IMG/VR virus record: IMGVR_UViG_3300034122_000096
Location: 1-25,684 of that record
DNA: 25,684 nt
Strand: one strand, 5' to 3'
From: a virus
Part shown: one piece after another, positions 13,900-22,390 of the stretch
Layout: every line of letters begins with the position of its first letter
Numbering within the stretch: position 1 is the stretch's first letter
Position numbers and translations under genes: made by a program
Notes under the pieces: generated by a model
What the model was told of the DNA's origin: nothing
Databases searched by the model: none
What the model saw: only the letters and a program-made list of their open reading frames with translations

Positions 13900-14067
13900 G
13901 TGCATCCCGTGGGTGAGCATTACCGCATTAGGCTTTACCGTGCCGGCATCACATACCGTAAACAAACCCAACTCAACAGACTCGAGCCCGACATGATGAA
14001 CTACTACTACTCGCAACAGCAAGGCGCTTGCGCCGCGCTAGCCCAAGCCGAAGGCGCGGGAGCATGA
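13900..14067 (+). CDS. Short ORF upstream of HNH-terminase, 55 aa
   Basis: A GTG start at 13900 is preceded by GGAG only about three bases away; the GTG at 13909 is an alternative. The 55-residue product is basic and Tyr-rich in the first half (EHYRIRLYRAGITYRK, three Tyr-Arg pairs) and Ala/Gln-rich at the end. Its stop overlaps the HNH-terminase ATG as ATGA (14064-14067), the best support for translation. It occupies the small-terminase position but is far too short for one. I do not recognise it; the repeated TACCG behind the Tyr-Arg pairs could instead mark a binding-site region. Confidence 0.45.
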   Translation: MHPVGEHYRIRLYRAGITYRKQTQLNRLEPDMMNYYYSQQQGACAALAQAEGAGA

Positions 14068-14335
14068 CACGCCAACGCTCCGAGTACGACACCAAGGCAT
14101 ACAAAGACGCAAGACGTCAACTCCTACGCGATGAACCATTGTGCCATTGGTGCCAAAAGAATAAAGCAACAGAAGCCGATCACCTAGTCGAACACGACGC
14201 AGGAGGCAGCATTGCCGATGGACTTGTGCCGGCTTGTAAACCATGCAACTCATCACGCGGAGCAACATACAAAAACAAAAACGACGCGATACGAATACAA
14301 AAACGAAATGTTACTCAAAACGGTTTTTTGTATAG
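14064..14335 (+). CDS. Possible HNH-only product by -1 slippage
   Basis: If ribosomes slip back one base on T TTT TTG (14324-14330), the next codons are GTA TAG, ending the protein at 90 aa with the complete HNH zinc frame and no terminase. The heptamer is in the correct phase for a canonical -1 site. This resembles dnaX, where the shift makes the shorter product. No clear downstream stem was found, so the event is unproven; the same run could also be a homopolymer length error. Confidence 0.3.
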
Positions 14336-15797
14336 AAGTGAAACGCCCCCGAGCCCCATCCAACTCTTTACCAAGAACAGCGGCAACCAGCCAGAACCAG
14401 CGGCAATCGCGCACGACCGGCCCAGACTGGAAACGATTAGCCCTGACGGCGTCGGCTCGTGGGCGGCAATTGTGGGGGACATAGCCTCCGAGTACTTAGG
14501 CCTAACGATGCTCCCTTGGCAGATGCACGTATTGGATCAGATGCTTACATTCAACGCCGATCAGGATCTTGTGCATAGGTCAAGCCTTGTGTCCGTGGCT
14601 AGACAGAACGGCAAGACCACAGTCATTCAAGCGCTCATCCTCTTTTGGCTAATCGAGATGCCAAAGATCCGGGGCCAACGACAAACAGTCGTCTCTCTGT
14701 CGCATCGTCTTGATCTTGCATGCATGCTCTTTGAAGAGATCGCACCGACCTTAGAAAAGCGATGCGGAGCCAAGGTCATTATGAGTTACGGCCGCTATCA
14801 GGCAACAATGCCAGACGGCTCTAAATGGTATGTCAAAGCAGCACGGCCTTCAGTAGGTCACGGCATGACAATTGACTTAGCAATCATCGACGAATTGTTT
14901 GATGTCTCCGACGAAGTAGAGGCGGGCCTCTTGCCGGCTCAACGCGCTAGGCGCTCACCCTTGACCGCCATGTTTTCCACGGCCGGCACGGAGGCTTCCA
15001 AGTTGTTTATCCGTCACCGCGAGAATGCGCTTCGGCTTATTGACCTCAAAAAGCCTTCGTCGTTCTACTTTGCCGAATGGTCGCCCGAGCCTTCGTTGGA
15101 TCCGCTGCATGAGGCGTCGTGGTATTGGGGCAACCCAGCAATCGGACACTTTCTTACGATCGACACTTTGCGCCAAGAATCCGAAGGGCCTGATCGAGCA
15201 CTTTTCTTGCGCGGCTCACTAAACATGTGGGTCGCCTCCGCTAACTCTTGGATCCCACACGGCCTATGGCCTGAGTTGCTCTACGAAGGAGAAGTCCCTG
15301 CCGGCGGAGTCGTCGCCGTAGAAGCCTCCATGGACGACACCAGATACTTTGCCACCCGATCCGTCTCATTGCCCGATGGCCGCGTCGTAAACTCCGTGGC
15401 GTTTACCGCCGAGACACAAAAAGAACTACTGGAGCACCTAGCCGAAATTGCCAAAGACCCAGCCGTCAAGTTTGCGTTTTCACCGACAATCGACGTGCTA
15501 GTCAACTCCGCCACGTTTGACCGTCGCCGAATAGTCGTCGGATACGGCGAGATTCTCAAGTACACGCCAGTCGTCAAAAACATGATCCACGAAATGCGGC
15601 TCGTTCACACGGGAGAAGCCATGCTCTCCGAACACGTCCAACGCGCCGTCCTCGTCCGCACCCAAGGCTCCATCGCCGTCTCATCCCAAAAGTCACCCGG
15701 CCCGATCGAGTTGTGCCGCACCCTAATCTGGTCGGCAACATTGGCCTCACAAAATCGCGTCACCCAAAAGCCTTCACTAGTCATCGTCCCGAACTAG
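14064..15797 (+). CDS. terL: HNH endonuclease-terminase large subunit fusion (unit B)
   Basis: One uninterrupted 577-aa frame joins two packaging proteins. Residues 1-75 are an HNH nuclease with a zinc frame: C27-x2-C30, the D39-H40 pair in EADHLVEHDAGG, and C58-x2-C61-N62 in ACKPCNSSRG. Residues ~100-577 are the terminase, with Walker A VARQNGKT (178-185) and Walker B LAIIDE (272-277). HNH proteins usually are separate partners needed for terminase cleavage. The ATG at 14064 is chosen over a TTG at 14028. At the junction lies TTTTTTG (14324-14330); a one-base slip there would end translation at 14335. Unit A shows only the terminase part. Confidence 0.85.
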   Translation: MTRQRSEYDTKAYKDARRQLLRDEPLCHWCQKNKATEADHLVEHDAGGSIADGLVPACKPCNSSRGATYKNKNDAIRIQKRNVTQNGFLYRSETPPSPIQLFTKNSGNQPEPAAIAHDRPRLETISPDGVGSWAAIVGDIASEYLGLTMLPWQMHVLDQMLTFNADQDLVHRSSLVSVARQNGKTTVIQALILFWLIEMPKIRGQRQTVVSLSHRLDLACMLFEEIAPTLEKRCGAKVIMSYGRYQATMPDGSKWYVKAARPSVGHGMTIDLAIIDELFDVSDEVEAGLLPAQRARRSPLTAMFSTAGTEASKLFIRHRENALRLIDLKKPSSFYFAEWSPEPSLDPLHEASWYWGNPAIGHFLTIDTLRQESEGPDRALFLRGSLNMWVASANSWIPHGLWPELLYEGEVPAGGVVAVEASMDDTRYFATRSVSLPDGRVVNSVAFTAETQKELLEHLAEIAKDPAVKFAFSPTIDVLVNSATFDRRRIVVGYGEILKYTPVVKNMIHEMRLVHTGEAMLSEHVQRAVLVRTQGSIAVSSQKSPGPIELCRTLIWSATLASQNRVTQKPSLVIVPN

Positions 15798-15899
15798 CAT
15801 CCTCTCGGCAGCCGTTCGTGAGCCCTACCTTTCGTCGGGATCGGAAACGCCTCCGAGCGGTTGCCACCATAAACGCGCCAAGTGTGTCATGCTCTAGGG
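15798..15899 (+). promoter_or_regulatory. Highly conserved gap between terminase and portal (unit B)
   Basis: This 102-base counterpart of 1440-1541 differs from it at only two bases. The TCGGA/TCCGA inverted repeat (15841-15845 and 15852-15856) is intact. The first ~30 bases of the portal gene are also identical between units. Confidence 0.5.
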
Positions 15900-17018
15900 A
15901 TGGGATTATTTGATCGCAAAGTAAGCAAGGCTGCTATCTCGCCGCCGCCGGCTAAAGCCGCAGCCGCAGGCGCGTTCAGTCCGGGCTACTCCAGTCAAAA
16001 CGCTGGCGTCAATATGATCGGCCAGTATTACACGTACCAAGAAGGCGAAGCGCGTAATCGCGCCGTGCAGGTAGCCGCGATAAATAGGAGCCGCGATCTT
16101 ATGGCATCCGTTATCGGTTGCATGCCGCTCAAAATGTATTCCGAAATGTGGAACGGCGATGAAATGGAAAAGGTTTATCTTGCTCCTCGATCATGGCTAC
16201 GCCGACCAGATCCCGAAGTGCCATACAACTTTCTTATGTCGTGGACGTTTGACGACTTGTTCTTCTTCGGTCGCGCGTTCTGGTACATAACATCACGCAC
16301 CGCCGACGGCTACCCAGCATCCTTCACACGTCTTCCAGCCGGCTCAATTACCACGACCGACATGGCTGGCCCCGTCTGGTTTGCGCCATCAAAACAAGTT
16401 TACTTTCAAGGCGGCGAAATAGATCCGACAAACTTGGTACAGATTCTTAGCCCAACGCAAGGACTAATTTATTCTGGAACGCAAGTAGTCGAGACTGCAT
16501 TAAAGATCAACGACGCGCGCACACGCAACGCATCTTCCAGTATTCCAGCCGGCGTACTTAAACAAACTGGCGGCGAACCCCTAAGCGCTCAAGAATTGGC
16601 AGATCTTGCCGCATCGTTTAACGCAGCCCGCGCAACAAATCAAACGGCCGCACTCAATGAGTTCCTATCTTACGAACCGACAACAATGAGCCCAGACAAA
16701 ATGCTCCTCATTGAATCAGCAAACTACAGCGCCCTTGAAGCCGCTCGCCTTTGCAACGTCCCACCGTATCTCGTAGGCGTCTCAACCGGATCCTATTCCT
16801 ACCAGTCATCCCAGCAAGCACGCGCCGACTTGTATATCTTCGGACTCAAAATGTACGCAGAAGCAATTGCCGCAGCGCTTTCAATGGACAGCATTCTTCC
16901 ACGCGGAACCTACGTCGAGTTTGACGCAGAGTCCTATCTAGAAGAGAACTACATGGCCGACAAAGCCGACGAACCAACCATCCAAGAAAACACTCAAGAA
17001 GGATTAGCCAACCGATGA
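15900..17018 (+). CDS. Portal protein (unit B)
   Basis: This 372-aa homologue of the unit A portal is one residue longer because of a different low-complexity stretch near residues 24-33 (AFSPGYSSQN against AGLNYASNN). A second variable patch (KMYSEMWNGDEMEKVYL) lies near residue 80. The C-terminal 200 residues are almost unchanged, as expected for the ring core. The same ATG and the same lack of a good ribosome site are seen. The stop overlaps the next start as ATGA. Confidence 0.88.
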   Translation: MGLFDRKVSKAAISPPPAKAAAAGAFSPGYSSQNAGVNMIGQYYTYQEGEARNRAVQVAAINRSRDLMASVIGCMPLKMYSEMWNGDEMEKVYLAPRSWLRRPDPEVPYNFLMSWTFDDLFFFGRAFWYITSRTADGYPASFTRLPAGSITTTDMAGPVWFAPSKQVYFQGGEIDPTNLVQILSPTQGLIYSGTQVVETALKINDARTRNASSSIPAGVLKQTGGEPLSAQELADLAASFNAARATNQTAALNEFLSYEPTTMSPDKMLLIESANYSALEAARLCNVPPYLVGVSTGSYSYQSSQQARADLYIFGLKMYAEAIAAALSMDSILPRGTYVEFDAESYLEENYMADKADEPTIQENTQEGLANR

Positions 17019-18610
17019 TCAAACTAATTGCAGGAGACTTCACGCTTGACGCCGCCGCAGGCGACGCACCACGCCGAACCATCTCAGGAATCGCAGCACC
17101 CTACAACGTGGACGCCACCGTCTCCGACGGAACCACCGTCCGCATCCTCCCGGGCGCCCTCCCAACCGAAGGCAAAGCCCCACGACTCTTCATGTACCAC
17201 GACGCCAGCCAACCCGTCGGCGTTGTCACCGAGCGAGTAGACACTCCAGAAGGCATGCTTTTCACCGCCAAGATCAGCGCCACTTCTCTCGGAAATGATG
17301 CGCTCATTATGGCCAGCGATGGCACCATTGACCAAGTCTCGGTCGGAATAAACCCCACCAAGTTCTCTTATTCGGACGATGGAACAATGATCATCGAAGA
17401 AGCCTCTTGGACGGAATTGTCATTAGTCCCCATAGGCGCATTCGGAGACGCAGCGCAGATCACAAAAGTCGCGGCCAGTATCCACCAGCCCGAAGAAGAA
17501 ATAAGTAATAATGAAGAACAAGAACCTCAACAGGAGAACCCAATGTCTGAATCAGTAGAAACACCAGTAGTCGAAGCAACCATTCCAACCGCAGCAATTC
17601 CAGCGCAGCCAAAGCGCGAGTTTAAGTTGCCAAGCGCAGGTGACTTCATGGCCGCTTATCACATCGGCGGAGACACGTTCAAGAATATGAACAAAGCAGT
17701 CGCCGAGTACAGCGCATCACAGCGCACAGCACTACAAGCGGCAGCAGGCGATGTGCTTACTACTGACACACCCGGCTTGCTCCCAATTCCCGTGCTCTTG
17801 CCGCTCGTACAGGATCTAAACTTCGTGAGGCCTACCGTGGAAGCACTCGGCGCTCGCGCATATCCAGACGGCGGAGCATCAAAGACTTTCATTCGTCCAA
17901 CGATCACCACGCACACAAGCGTCGCTGCACAGTCAAGCGAACTCTCCGCAGCATCGGCTACAACAATGGTCATTGCCTCCAATTCGGTCAGCAAGACTAC
18001 CCTCGCCGGGCAAGTGACCCTCTCAATTCAGGACATCGACTTTACGTCAGGTCCAGCGATGCAACTAATCCTGAATGACTTGATGGGCGAGTACATGATC
18101 GCTTCCGACAACTTGGCAGCAGACAACTTGCTTGCAGCAGCAAACTCGTCGGGCGTCTGGGACGGAACTCCAGAAGACTTGTTGAAGTCTGTTTACGACG
18201 CAGCAAACGACGTGTCAGCAAACCGTAACTGGATGCCGACACACATGTTCGTCTCTGTCGACGTGTGGGCTCAACTCGGTCAACTTGTTGACTCCAGCAA
18301 GCGTCCATTGTTCCCATTCATCGGAGCAGGCCTCACCGGCCAGAACGCACTTGGAGCATCAAGCGCAGGATCTTGGAACGGAACCCCAATGGGCTTGCAA
18401 CTTGTAGTTGACAGCAACTTTGCTGCAAAGACCATGATCATCACCCGAGTTGGCCAAGGCCAAGGCGACGCATTCGAGTTCTACGAATCCATTCGTGGCT
18501 TGATGAGCGTTGAAGTGCCGTCAACTTTGGGACGCACAATGTCCTTCCACGGTTACGTCTCAACCTTCGCCGCAATTGGTGGAATGATCCGCAAGATCAC
18601 TCAGGCCTAG
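17015..18610 (+). CDS. Prohead protease-major capsid protein fusion (unit B)
   Basis: A 531-aa frame with the same design as unit A: protease with H62 and S109, acidic Gln/Glu linker, then capsid. The protease is nearly identical to unit A. The capsid part differs at its N-terminus (KREFKLPSAGDFMAAYHIGG), matches again around KTFIRPTITTHTSVAAQSS, and diverges strongly from about residue 345 to near the end, before the shared RGLMSVE/PSTLGR segment. The mosaic suggests either recombination or fast change in exposed capsid loops. Confidence 0.88.
   Translation: MIKLIAGDFTLDAAAGDAPRRTISGIAAPYNVDATVSDGTTVRILPGALPTEGKAPRLFMYHDASQPVGVVTERVDTPEGMLFTAKISATSLGNDALIMASDGTIDQVSVGINPTKFSYSDDGTMIIEEASWTELSLVPIGAFGDAAQITKVAASIHQPEEEISNNEEQEPQQENPMSESVETPVVEATIPTAAIPAQPKREFKLPSAGDFMAAYHIGGDTFKNMNKAVAEYSASQRTALQAAAGDVLTTDTPGLLPIPVLLPLVQDLNFVRPTVEALGARAYPDGGASKTFIRPTITTHTSVAAQSSELSAASATTMVIASNSVSKTTLAGQVTLSIQDIDFTSGPAMQLILNDLMGEYMIASDNLAADNLLAAANSSGVWDGTPEDLLKSVYDAANDVSANRNWMPTHMFVSVDVWAQLGQLVDSSKRPLFPFIGAGLTGQNALGASSAGSWNGTPMGLQLVVDSNFAAKTMIITRVGQGQGDAFEFYESIRGLMSVEVPSTLGRTMSFHGYVSTFAAIGGMIRKITQA
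17543..18610 (+). CDS. Major capsid protein from internal start (unit B)
   Basis: The internal ATG, 176 codons into the fusion, has AGGAG (17532-17536) six bases upstream, exactly as in unit A. The product is 355 aa beginning MSESVETP. Conservation of the ribosome site across both units supports dual translation. Confidence 0.7.
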   Translation: MSESVETPVVEATIPTAAIPAQPKREFKLPSAGDFMAAYHIGGDTFKNMNKAVAEYSASQRTALQAAAGDVLTTDTPGLLPIPVLLPLVQDLNFVRPTVEALGARAYPDGGASKTFIRPTITTHTSVAAQSSELSAASATTMVIASNSVSKTTLAGQVTLSIQDIDFTSGPAMQLILNDLMGEYMIASDNLAADNLLAAANSSGVWDGTPEDLLKSVYDAANDVSANRNWMPTHMFVSVDVWAQLGQLVDSSKRPLFPFIGAGLTGQNALGASSAGSWNGTPMGLQLVVDSNFAAKTMIITRVGQGQGDAFEFYESIRGLMSVEVPSTLGRTMSFHGYVSTFAAIGGMIRKITQA

Positions 18611-18631
18611 TCGAGAGCGGAGCATCCGCTC

Positions 18632-19258
18632 ATGGCTGTTTACAGCGTCACCAACAAATACCTCATAGACGACTTCGCCGTCCTTCAACTTCTTACCCCG
18701 ACGGAGTTGGAGGTCGGCCAGTCGATCACGGTTGCAGGCGTAGACGCCACGTTTAACGGCACCTACACGATCCGCGCCCTTCCGCAATATCTTTACGAAG
18801 GCGTAGATTCCGAAGGCGATTTGCTCTACGACGTCAACGTACCAATCGCCAACCAAGTTCTATACGCAAAGACGGCCGCCGATGTAGATCGCACCGCCGC
18901 GTCTGGAACCTTGACATCAACTCCGACTTGCACATGGATTACGGCCACGGACATCGAGGACTGGTTGGGGATCGGTACCGCTACCGCAGCCGACGCCACA
19001 TTCCTCACCATTTGCGCGGCAAGCACAAACCAATTCTGTTGGCGCCGAAGAATGGAAGCCGGCTATGTCGACTCCCTCACAACCGTCCCGTCGCAGGATG
19101 TCAAACTTGGGACGATCATGTACGGCGGCGCGTTGTACCGTCAGCGCGGATCTATGGATTCCTTCGCGTCCTTTCAGTCCATGGGAACCGCTCCCGTCAT
19201 GGGTCTCAATGGAATGATCCGCCAATTGTTAGGCATTGATCGTCCGCAGGTGGCCTAA
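18632..19258 (+). CDS. Head-tail connector / adaptor protein (unit B)
   Basis: A 208-aa homologue of the unit A adaptor with the same length and about ten substitutions (for example ATYTV to AVYSV). The connector core ATDIEDWLGIGTA and CWRRRMEAGY is unchanged. GGAG lies about nine bases before the ATG; the upstream spacer is unlike that of unit A. It overlaps the next gene as TAATG. Confidence 0.65.
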   Translation: MAVYSVTNKYLIDDFAVLQLLTPTELEVGQSITVAGVDATFNGTYTIRALPQYLYEGVDSEGDLLYDVNVPIANQVLYAKTAADVDRTAASGTLTSTPTCTWITATDIEDWLGIGTATAADATFLTICAASTNQFCWRRRMEAGYVDSLTTVPSQDVKLGTIMYGGALYRQRGSMDSFASFQSMGTAPVMGLNGMIRQLLGIDRPQVA

Positions 19259-19623
19259 TGCCAGTCCCTACTTACACCGACTTATTCAATGAGGGCTACG
19301 ACGACCTAGTCGCCAAACTCCAGACCGTTTCAGGGCTCCAAGTTGTAAACGATCCGCGCAACATCGTTCCGCCATGCGTCTTCGTCAACATTGATTCCAT
19401 TGACGGCTACAACTACAACATCGCCAAACTCACCTTCACACTTCAGATCGTGACGCTGGGCCCCGGCAACCTAGACGCCCAGAAGTCCCTTCTCAATATG
19501 CTGGCTCAGGTATACGCGCTCAACATTGGCGTCATCTCAGGCCGCCCTACAAACGTCGACATTGGCGGATCCGTTCTACCGGCATACGAACTTACTGTCG
19601 CAACCGAAGTCCAAACGGCGTAA
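19258..19623 (+). CDS. Putative tail terminator / tail completion protein (unit B)
   Basis: This 121-aa copy of the protein at 4902 starts with ATG, where unit A uses GTG, confirming the start site. It has about six amino-acid changes (for example VVGL to VSGL). Role assigned by position between connector and tail tube. Confidence 0.5.
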   Translation: MPVPTYTDLFNEGYDDLVAKLQTVSGLQVVNDPRNIVPPCVFVNIDSIDGYNYNIAKLTFTLQIVTLGPGNLDAQKSLLNMLAQVYALNIGVISGRPTNVDIGGSVLPAYELTVATEVQTA

Positions 19624-19679
19624 TCCACACCTAGCGCCCGAATCTATGTCAAACTAAAACCACAACTCAAGGAGCAATC
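19624..19679 (+). promoter_or_regulatory. Conserved leader of the major tail protein gene (unit B)
   Basis: A 56-base gap with three changes from unit A and the same AAGGAG ribosome site before the ATG at 19680. Confidence 0.45.
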
Positions 19680-20096
19680 ATGGCAACCTCAACTATCCTC
19701 TCAAATCCAGTCGTTACCGTCGGAGCCACGGCGCTCACCGGATGGTGCACAAGCGCCACTTTGACCCGTACCGTGACCGCGCTAAACGACACCGTTTTTG
19801 GCGATACAGCAAACACGTTCACGGCTGGCCTCGAAGACAACGAAGTCACGTTAACCCTTTTTCTTTCATACGCAGCCGGCGCCACTTACGCGACACTTGC
19901 ACCATTAGTCGGCACCAAGACAACCGTCATCGTCAAGCCAACTAACGCAGTTGACTCGGCAACAAACCCCGGCTTCACGTTGACAAACTGTTACCTAGAG
20001 TCGTTGCCGGTTATCTCGGCTTCGCTCGGCGAATTGCAGTCCATTGACATTACGTTCATGGGCGGCGTTTACTCAGCCGATACGACGAACCCATAA
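19680..20096 (+). CDS. Major tail (tube) protein (unit B)
   Basis: Same length (138 aa) as unit A, with the first ten residues (MATSTILSNP) and the core DSATNPGFTLTN kept, but most of residues 11-90 changed while hydrophobic alternation is retained. This fits a tube protein whose outer surface varies while the packing core is fixed. Confidence 0.78.
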   Translation: MATSTILSNPVVTVGATALTGWCTSATLTRTVTALNDTVFGDTANTFTAGLEDNEVTLTLFLSYAAGATYATLAPLVGTKTTVIVKPTNAVDSATNPGFTLTNCYLESLPVISASLGELQSIDITFMGGVYSADTTNP

Positions 20097-20100
20097 TCAC

Positions 20101-20114
20101 GGCCGTCCTCGGCC
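20101..20114 (+). terminator. GC-rich hairpin between tail tube and chaperone genes (unit B)
   Basis: GGCCG, loop TCCT, CGGCC, identical to unit A, as is the whole 34-base gap. There is no T tract; attenuation or RNA processing is more likely than full termination. Confidence 0.45.
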
Positions 20115-20130
20115 CGACACAAGGAGAACC

Positions 20131-20415
20131 ATGAAGATCAAACTCAGCCTCACGCGCGGAGAAGTCAAAGAACAATTATCCACAAACCTCTTCGTTATTG
20201 CCGAATGGGAACGCCTAGAGAATCGTCGAGTGTCAGACGGCCGTGGCATCGGTGCATCCGATCTTGCGTGTTGGGTACACACGTTGCTCGTCATCAAGGG
20301 CGAAAAACTTCCAGCAACTTGGCGCGAATGGTTGAAAGAAAACCCAGACGTCGAGATCGCAGCGGAGGACGCAACCGATCCAAACCCTACGGACGCGGCT
20401 ACCGCCGGCAACTAG
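20131..20415 (+). CDS. Tail assembly chaperone, unshifted product (gpG-like, unit B)
   Basis: A 94-aa homologue of the unit A chaperone from ATG 20131 with AAGGAG upstream. The open frame extends further 5' to 20044, but that part overlaps the tail tube gene and lacks a ribosome site. There are about six substitutions, none in the acidic tail that overlaps the second frame. Confidence 0.82.
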   Translation: MKIKLSLTRGEVKEQLSTNLFVIAEWERLENRRVSDGRGIGASDLACWVHTLLVIKGEKLPATWREWLKENPDVEIAAEDATDPNPTDAATAGN

Positions 20416-20534
20416 CCGAACTGGTAGTCGCGACGGGATGGGCTCCGACGTTCTATGCGGATTCATTTGACGCGCGCGACCTTCAAACAATCATTAGAGT
20501 CCTTAATGACCAAAGCAAAAAAGGACGCAAATGA
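20131..20534 (+). CDS. Tail assembly chaperone, -1 frameshift fusion (gpGT-like, unit B)
   Basis: A -1 shift at 20382-20388 gives a 134-aa product ending NDQSKKGRK, its stop overlapping the next ATG. The T domain is identical to unit A except for a few residues (DSFDS to DSFDA, N to S, H to R). The dual-coded stretch is unchanged in DNA, as expected when two frames constrain it. Confidence 0.85.
20382..20388 (+). promoter_or_regulatory. -1 programmed ribosomal frameshift site AAACCCT (unit B)
   Basis: Same heptamer, same phase (CCA AAC CCT) and same distance to the unshifted stop as in unit A. Confidence 0.85.
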
Positions 20535-21055
20535 AAGACTCAGCCGGCGGCATTGAAGCACGGATAGAAGTGTTCGGCCTTGGTCAAGCGCTTAAGGATC
20601 TAAACAAAATCGACAAAGTCCTTCGCCGTGACATCACCAAGGACTACAAACGCGTCACCGCTGGACTCGTCTCGGACATCCAATCCGCAATCCCACTCAA
20701 CTATCCGCTCTCAGGATGGCAGCGCCAATGGAATCTCCGTGGCCAATACCAAGTCTTCCCATGGCCGACCGATCATTCCGTGAAGGCATACATCAACACC
20801 AAAGCGCCCAAAGAAGTCTTCGGTGGCAAAGTCAACCTTTCAACCTTTGCCGTTAAATGGCTCGGAGCCGCAGCCGCGTTCTTCGACTTTTCTAAAAGTA
20901 ATCAAATGGGCGCCGCACTAACAGCCAAATACGGCGACCCGTCGCGAGTAGTGTGGAAACAGTACGAAGCAAACAAGAGCGATCTTGAAGTAGAAATGGC
21001 GCGAATCGTTGACCGCGTCGGAGAAGCTTTGAGTCGCGATCTAAGCGCAAGGTAA
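20531..21055 (+). CDS. HK97-gp10-like neck/tail protein (unit B)
   Basis: A 174-aa copy of the protein at 6175 with about six substitutions (for example R2K, A to V near residue 30). It is coupled to the chaperone by ATGA. The strong conservation contrasts with the tail tube protein and suggests a buried structural or assembly role. Confidence 0.5.
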   Translation: MKDSAGGIEARIEVFGLGQALKDLNKIDKVLRRDITKDYKRVTAGLVSDIQSAIPLNYPLSGWQRQWNLRGQYQVFPWPTDHSVKAYINTKAPKEVFGGKVNLSTFAVKWLGAAAAFFDFSKSNQMGAALTAKYGDPSRVVWKQYEANKSDLEVEMARIVDRVGEALSRDLSAR

Positions 21056-21058
21056 CCC

Positions 21059-22390
21059 ATGGCCGTCATACTCCCAATCATTAGCGAATACGATCCCAAG
21101 GGCGCCAAAAAAGCGATCGCCCAATTCAAGCAACTAGAAGGCTTCGGCGAAAAGGCAAACTTCGCAATTAAAAAGGCAGCCATCCCAGCGGCCGCAGCCG
21201 TTGCCGGCTTAGGGGTAGCACTTGTCGGAGCAACCAAAGCCGCAATGGAGGACGCCGCCGAGCAAGCAAACCTTGCGCTCGTAATGCAGAACGTCACGGG
21301 AGCAACCGACGCACAAGTCGCTTCACAAGAAAAGGTCATTGCCGCAATGTCGAGGGCGTCCGGCACGGCAGACTCGGAACTGCGTCCAGCCTTCCAAGCG
21401 CTTCTTGTAGGCACTAAGGACATCACTACAGCCAACACCGCTCTAGCGCTCGCTCAGGACATCGCACAGGGCTCTGGCAAGGATCTAGCGACCGTCTCCG
21501 ATGCACTCGCCAAAGCCTACGGAGGCAACTTCAAAGCCCTAGGCCAACTCTCACCAGAGATCAAAGCCATGATCAAAGACGGCGCCACGCTCGACGACGT
21601 GATGAATGTACTTGGCGGAACCTTTGGAGGAGCCACGGCCGCAGCCGCCGAAACCGCCGCAGGGCGCATGAAGATTTTGAAGAACTCGCTTGATGAAACA
21701 AAAGAGTCAGTCGGAGCCGCACTACTTCCAGCATTTGAAGCCGTCCTACCAGTCATCCAAAAGTTTGCAGACTGGGCCCAAGACAACCCCGGCGTCTTCT
21801 TGGCTATTGCCGGCACGATCGGCGCAATCGCCGTCTCGATCATGGCCGTTAACTTTGCTATGGCGCTCAACCCGTTCTCGGCTATTGCAGCCGGCATCGC
21901 CGTTATGGTTGTCGCGCTTGTGGCCGCGTACAAAAAGTTTGAATGGTTTCGCGACGGCATCAACGGAGTGATCAATTTCATTATTGGCGCATTTGAGAAC
22001 ATGGCGAACATGTGGATCAAAGCAATTAACGTGCTCATTAAGGCATACAACGCGATCCCGTTTGTTGACAACGTGGGGACATTGAATGAGATATCTCTTG
22101 GCCGTATCGGTGCAGCACAAGCCGCTATTGGATCAGGCTTCGCACGTGAAGGCGGCATCCCAGCAATGGCCGCTGGCGGAATCGTGACGGGGCCAACCTT
22201 GGCACTTATCGGCGAACGTGGCCCAGAAGCCGTCATCCCATTAGACCGCATGAAAAATCAAGGCGGACAGAACATCACCGTCAATATCACGGGCGGCATC
22301 TCAACATCGGCAGACATCGGCCGTGCCGTCGTTAACGCCATTAAAGCAATGAACCGTGTAGACGGCCCAGCACAAATACAAGTCGCGTAA
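21059..22390 (+). CDS. Tape measure protein (unit B)
   Basis: 443 aa, three residues longer than unit A because of a change near the C-terminus (GSGFAREGGIPAMAAGG region). The N-terminal 240 residues and the GPEAVIPLDRM motif are kept; the two hydrophobic segments vary conservatively. Predicted tail length is unchanged at about 66 nm. AAGG in the preceding gene's 3' end is the ribosome site, and the next gene overlaps as TAATG. Confidence 0.92.
   Translation: MAVILPIISEYDPKGAKKAIAQFKQLEGFGEKANFAIKKAAIPAAAAVAGLGVALVGATKAAMEDAAEQANLALVMQNVTGATDAQVASQEKVIAAMSRASGTADSELRPAFQALLVGTKDITTANTALALAQDIAQGSGKDLATVSDALAKAYGGNFKALGQLSPEIKAMIKDGATLDDVMNVLGGTFGGATAAAAETAAGRMKILKNSLDETKESVGAALLPAFEAVLPVIQKFADWAQDNPGVFLAIAGTIGAIAVSIMAVNFAMALNPFSAIAAGIAVMVVALVAAYKKFEWFRDGINGVINFIIGAFENMANMWIKAINVLIKAYNAIPFVDNVGTLNEISLGRIGAAQAAIGSGFAREGGIPAMAAGGIVTGPTLALIGERGPEAVIPLDRMKNQGGQNITVNITGGISTSADIGRAVVNAIKAMNRVDGPAQIQVA

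Larger units (their letters stand above)
1..14358 (+). repeat. Unit A: one complete ~14.36 kb phage genome equivalent
   Basis: Base 1 is homologous to base 14359, and the first 46 bases match there exactly. The shift between homologous genes stays at 14355-14364 from terminase to the receptor-binding gene and becomes 14428 after it, because the receptor-binding cassettes differ in length. The unit carries all the genes expected of a minimal siphovirus: packaging, head, tail, lysis and a short DNA-metabolism block. Its length matches the smallest known siphovirus genomes, so I infer a complete monomer in permuted form, starting inside the terminase gene. Confidence 0.85.

Noticed and set aside
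21517-22251. Long antisense ORFs opposite tape measure, capsid and other genes
   Set aside because: They mirror the codon bias of the + strand genes, lack ribosome sites, and encode low-complexity Ala/Ser/Pro-rich proteins.
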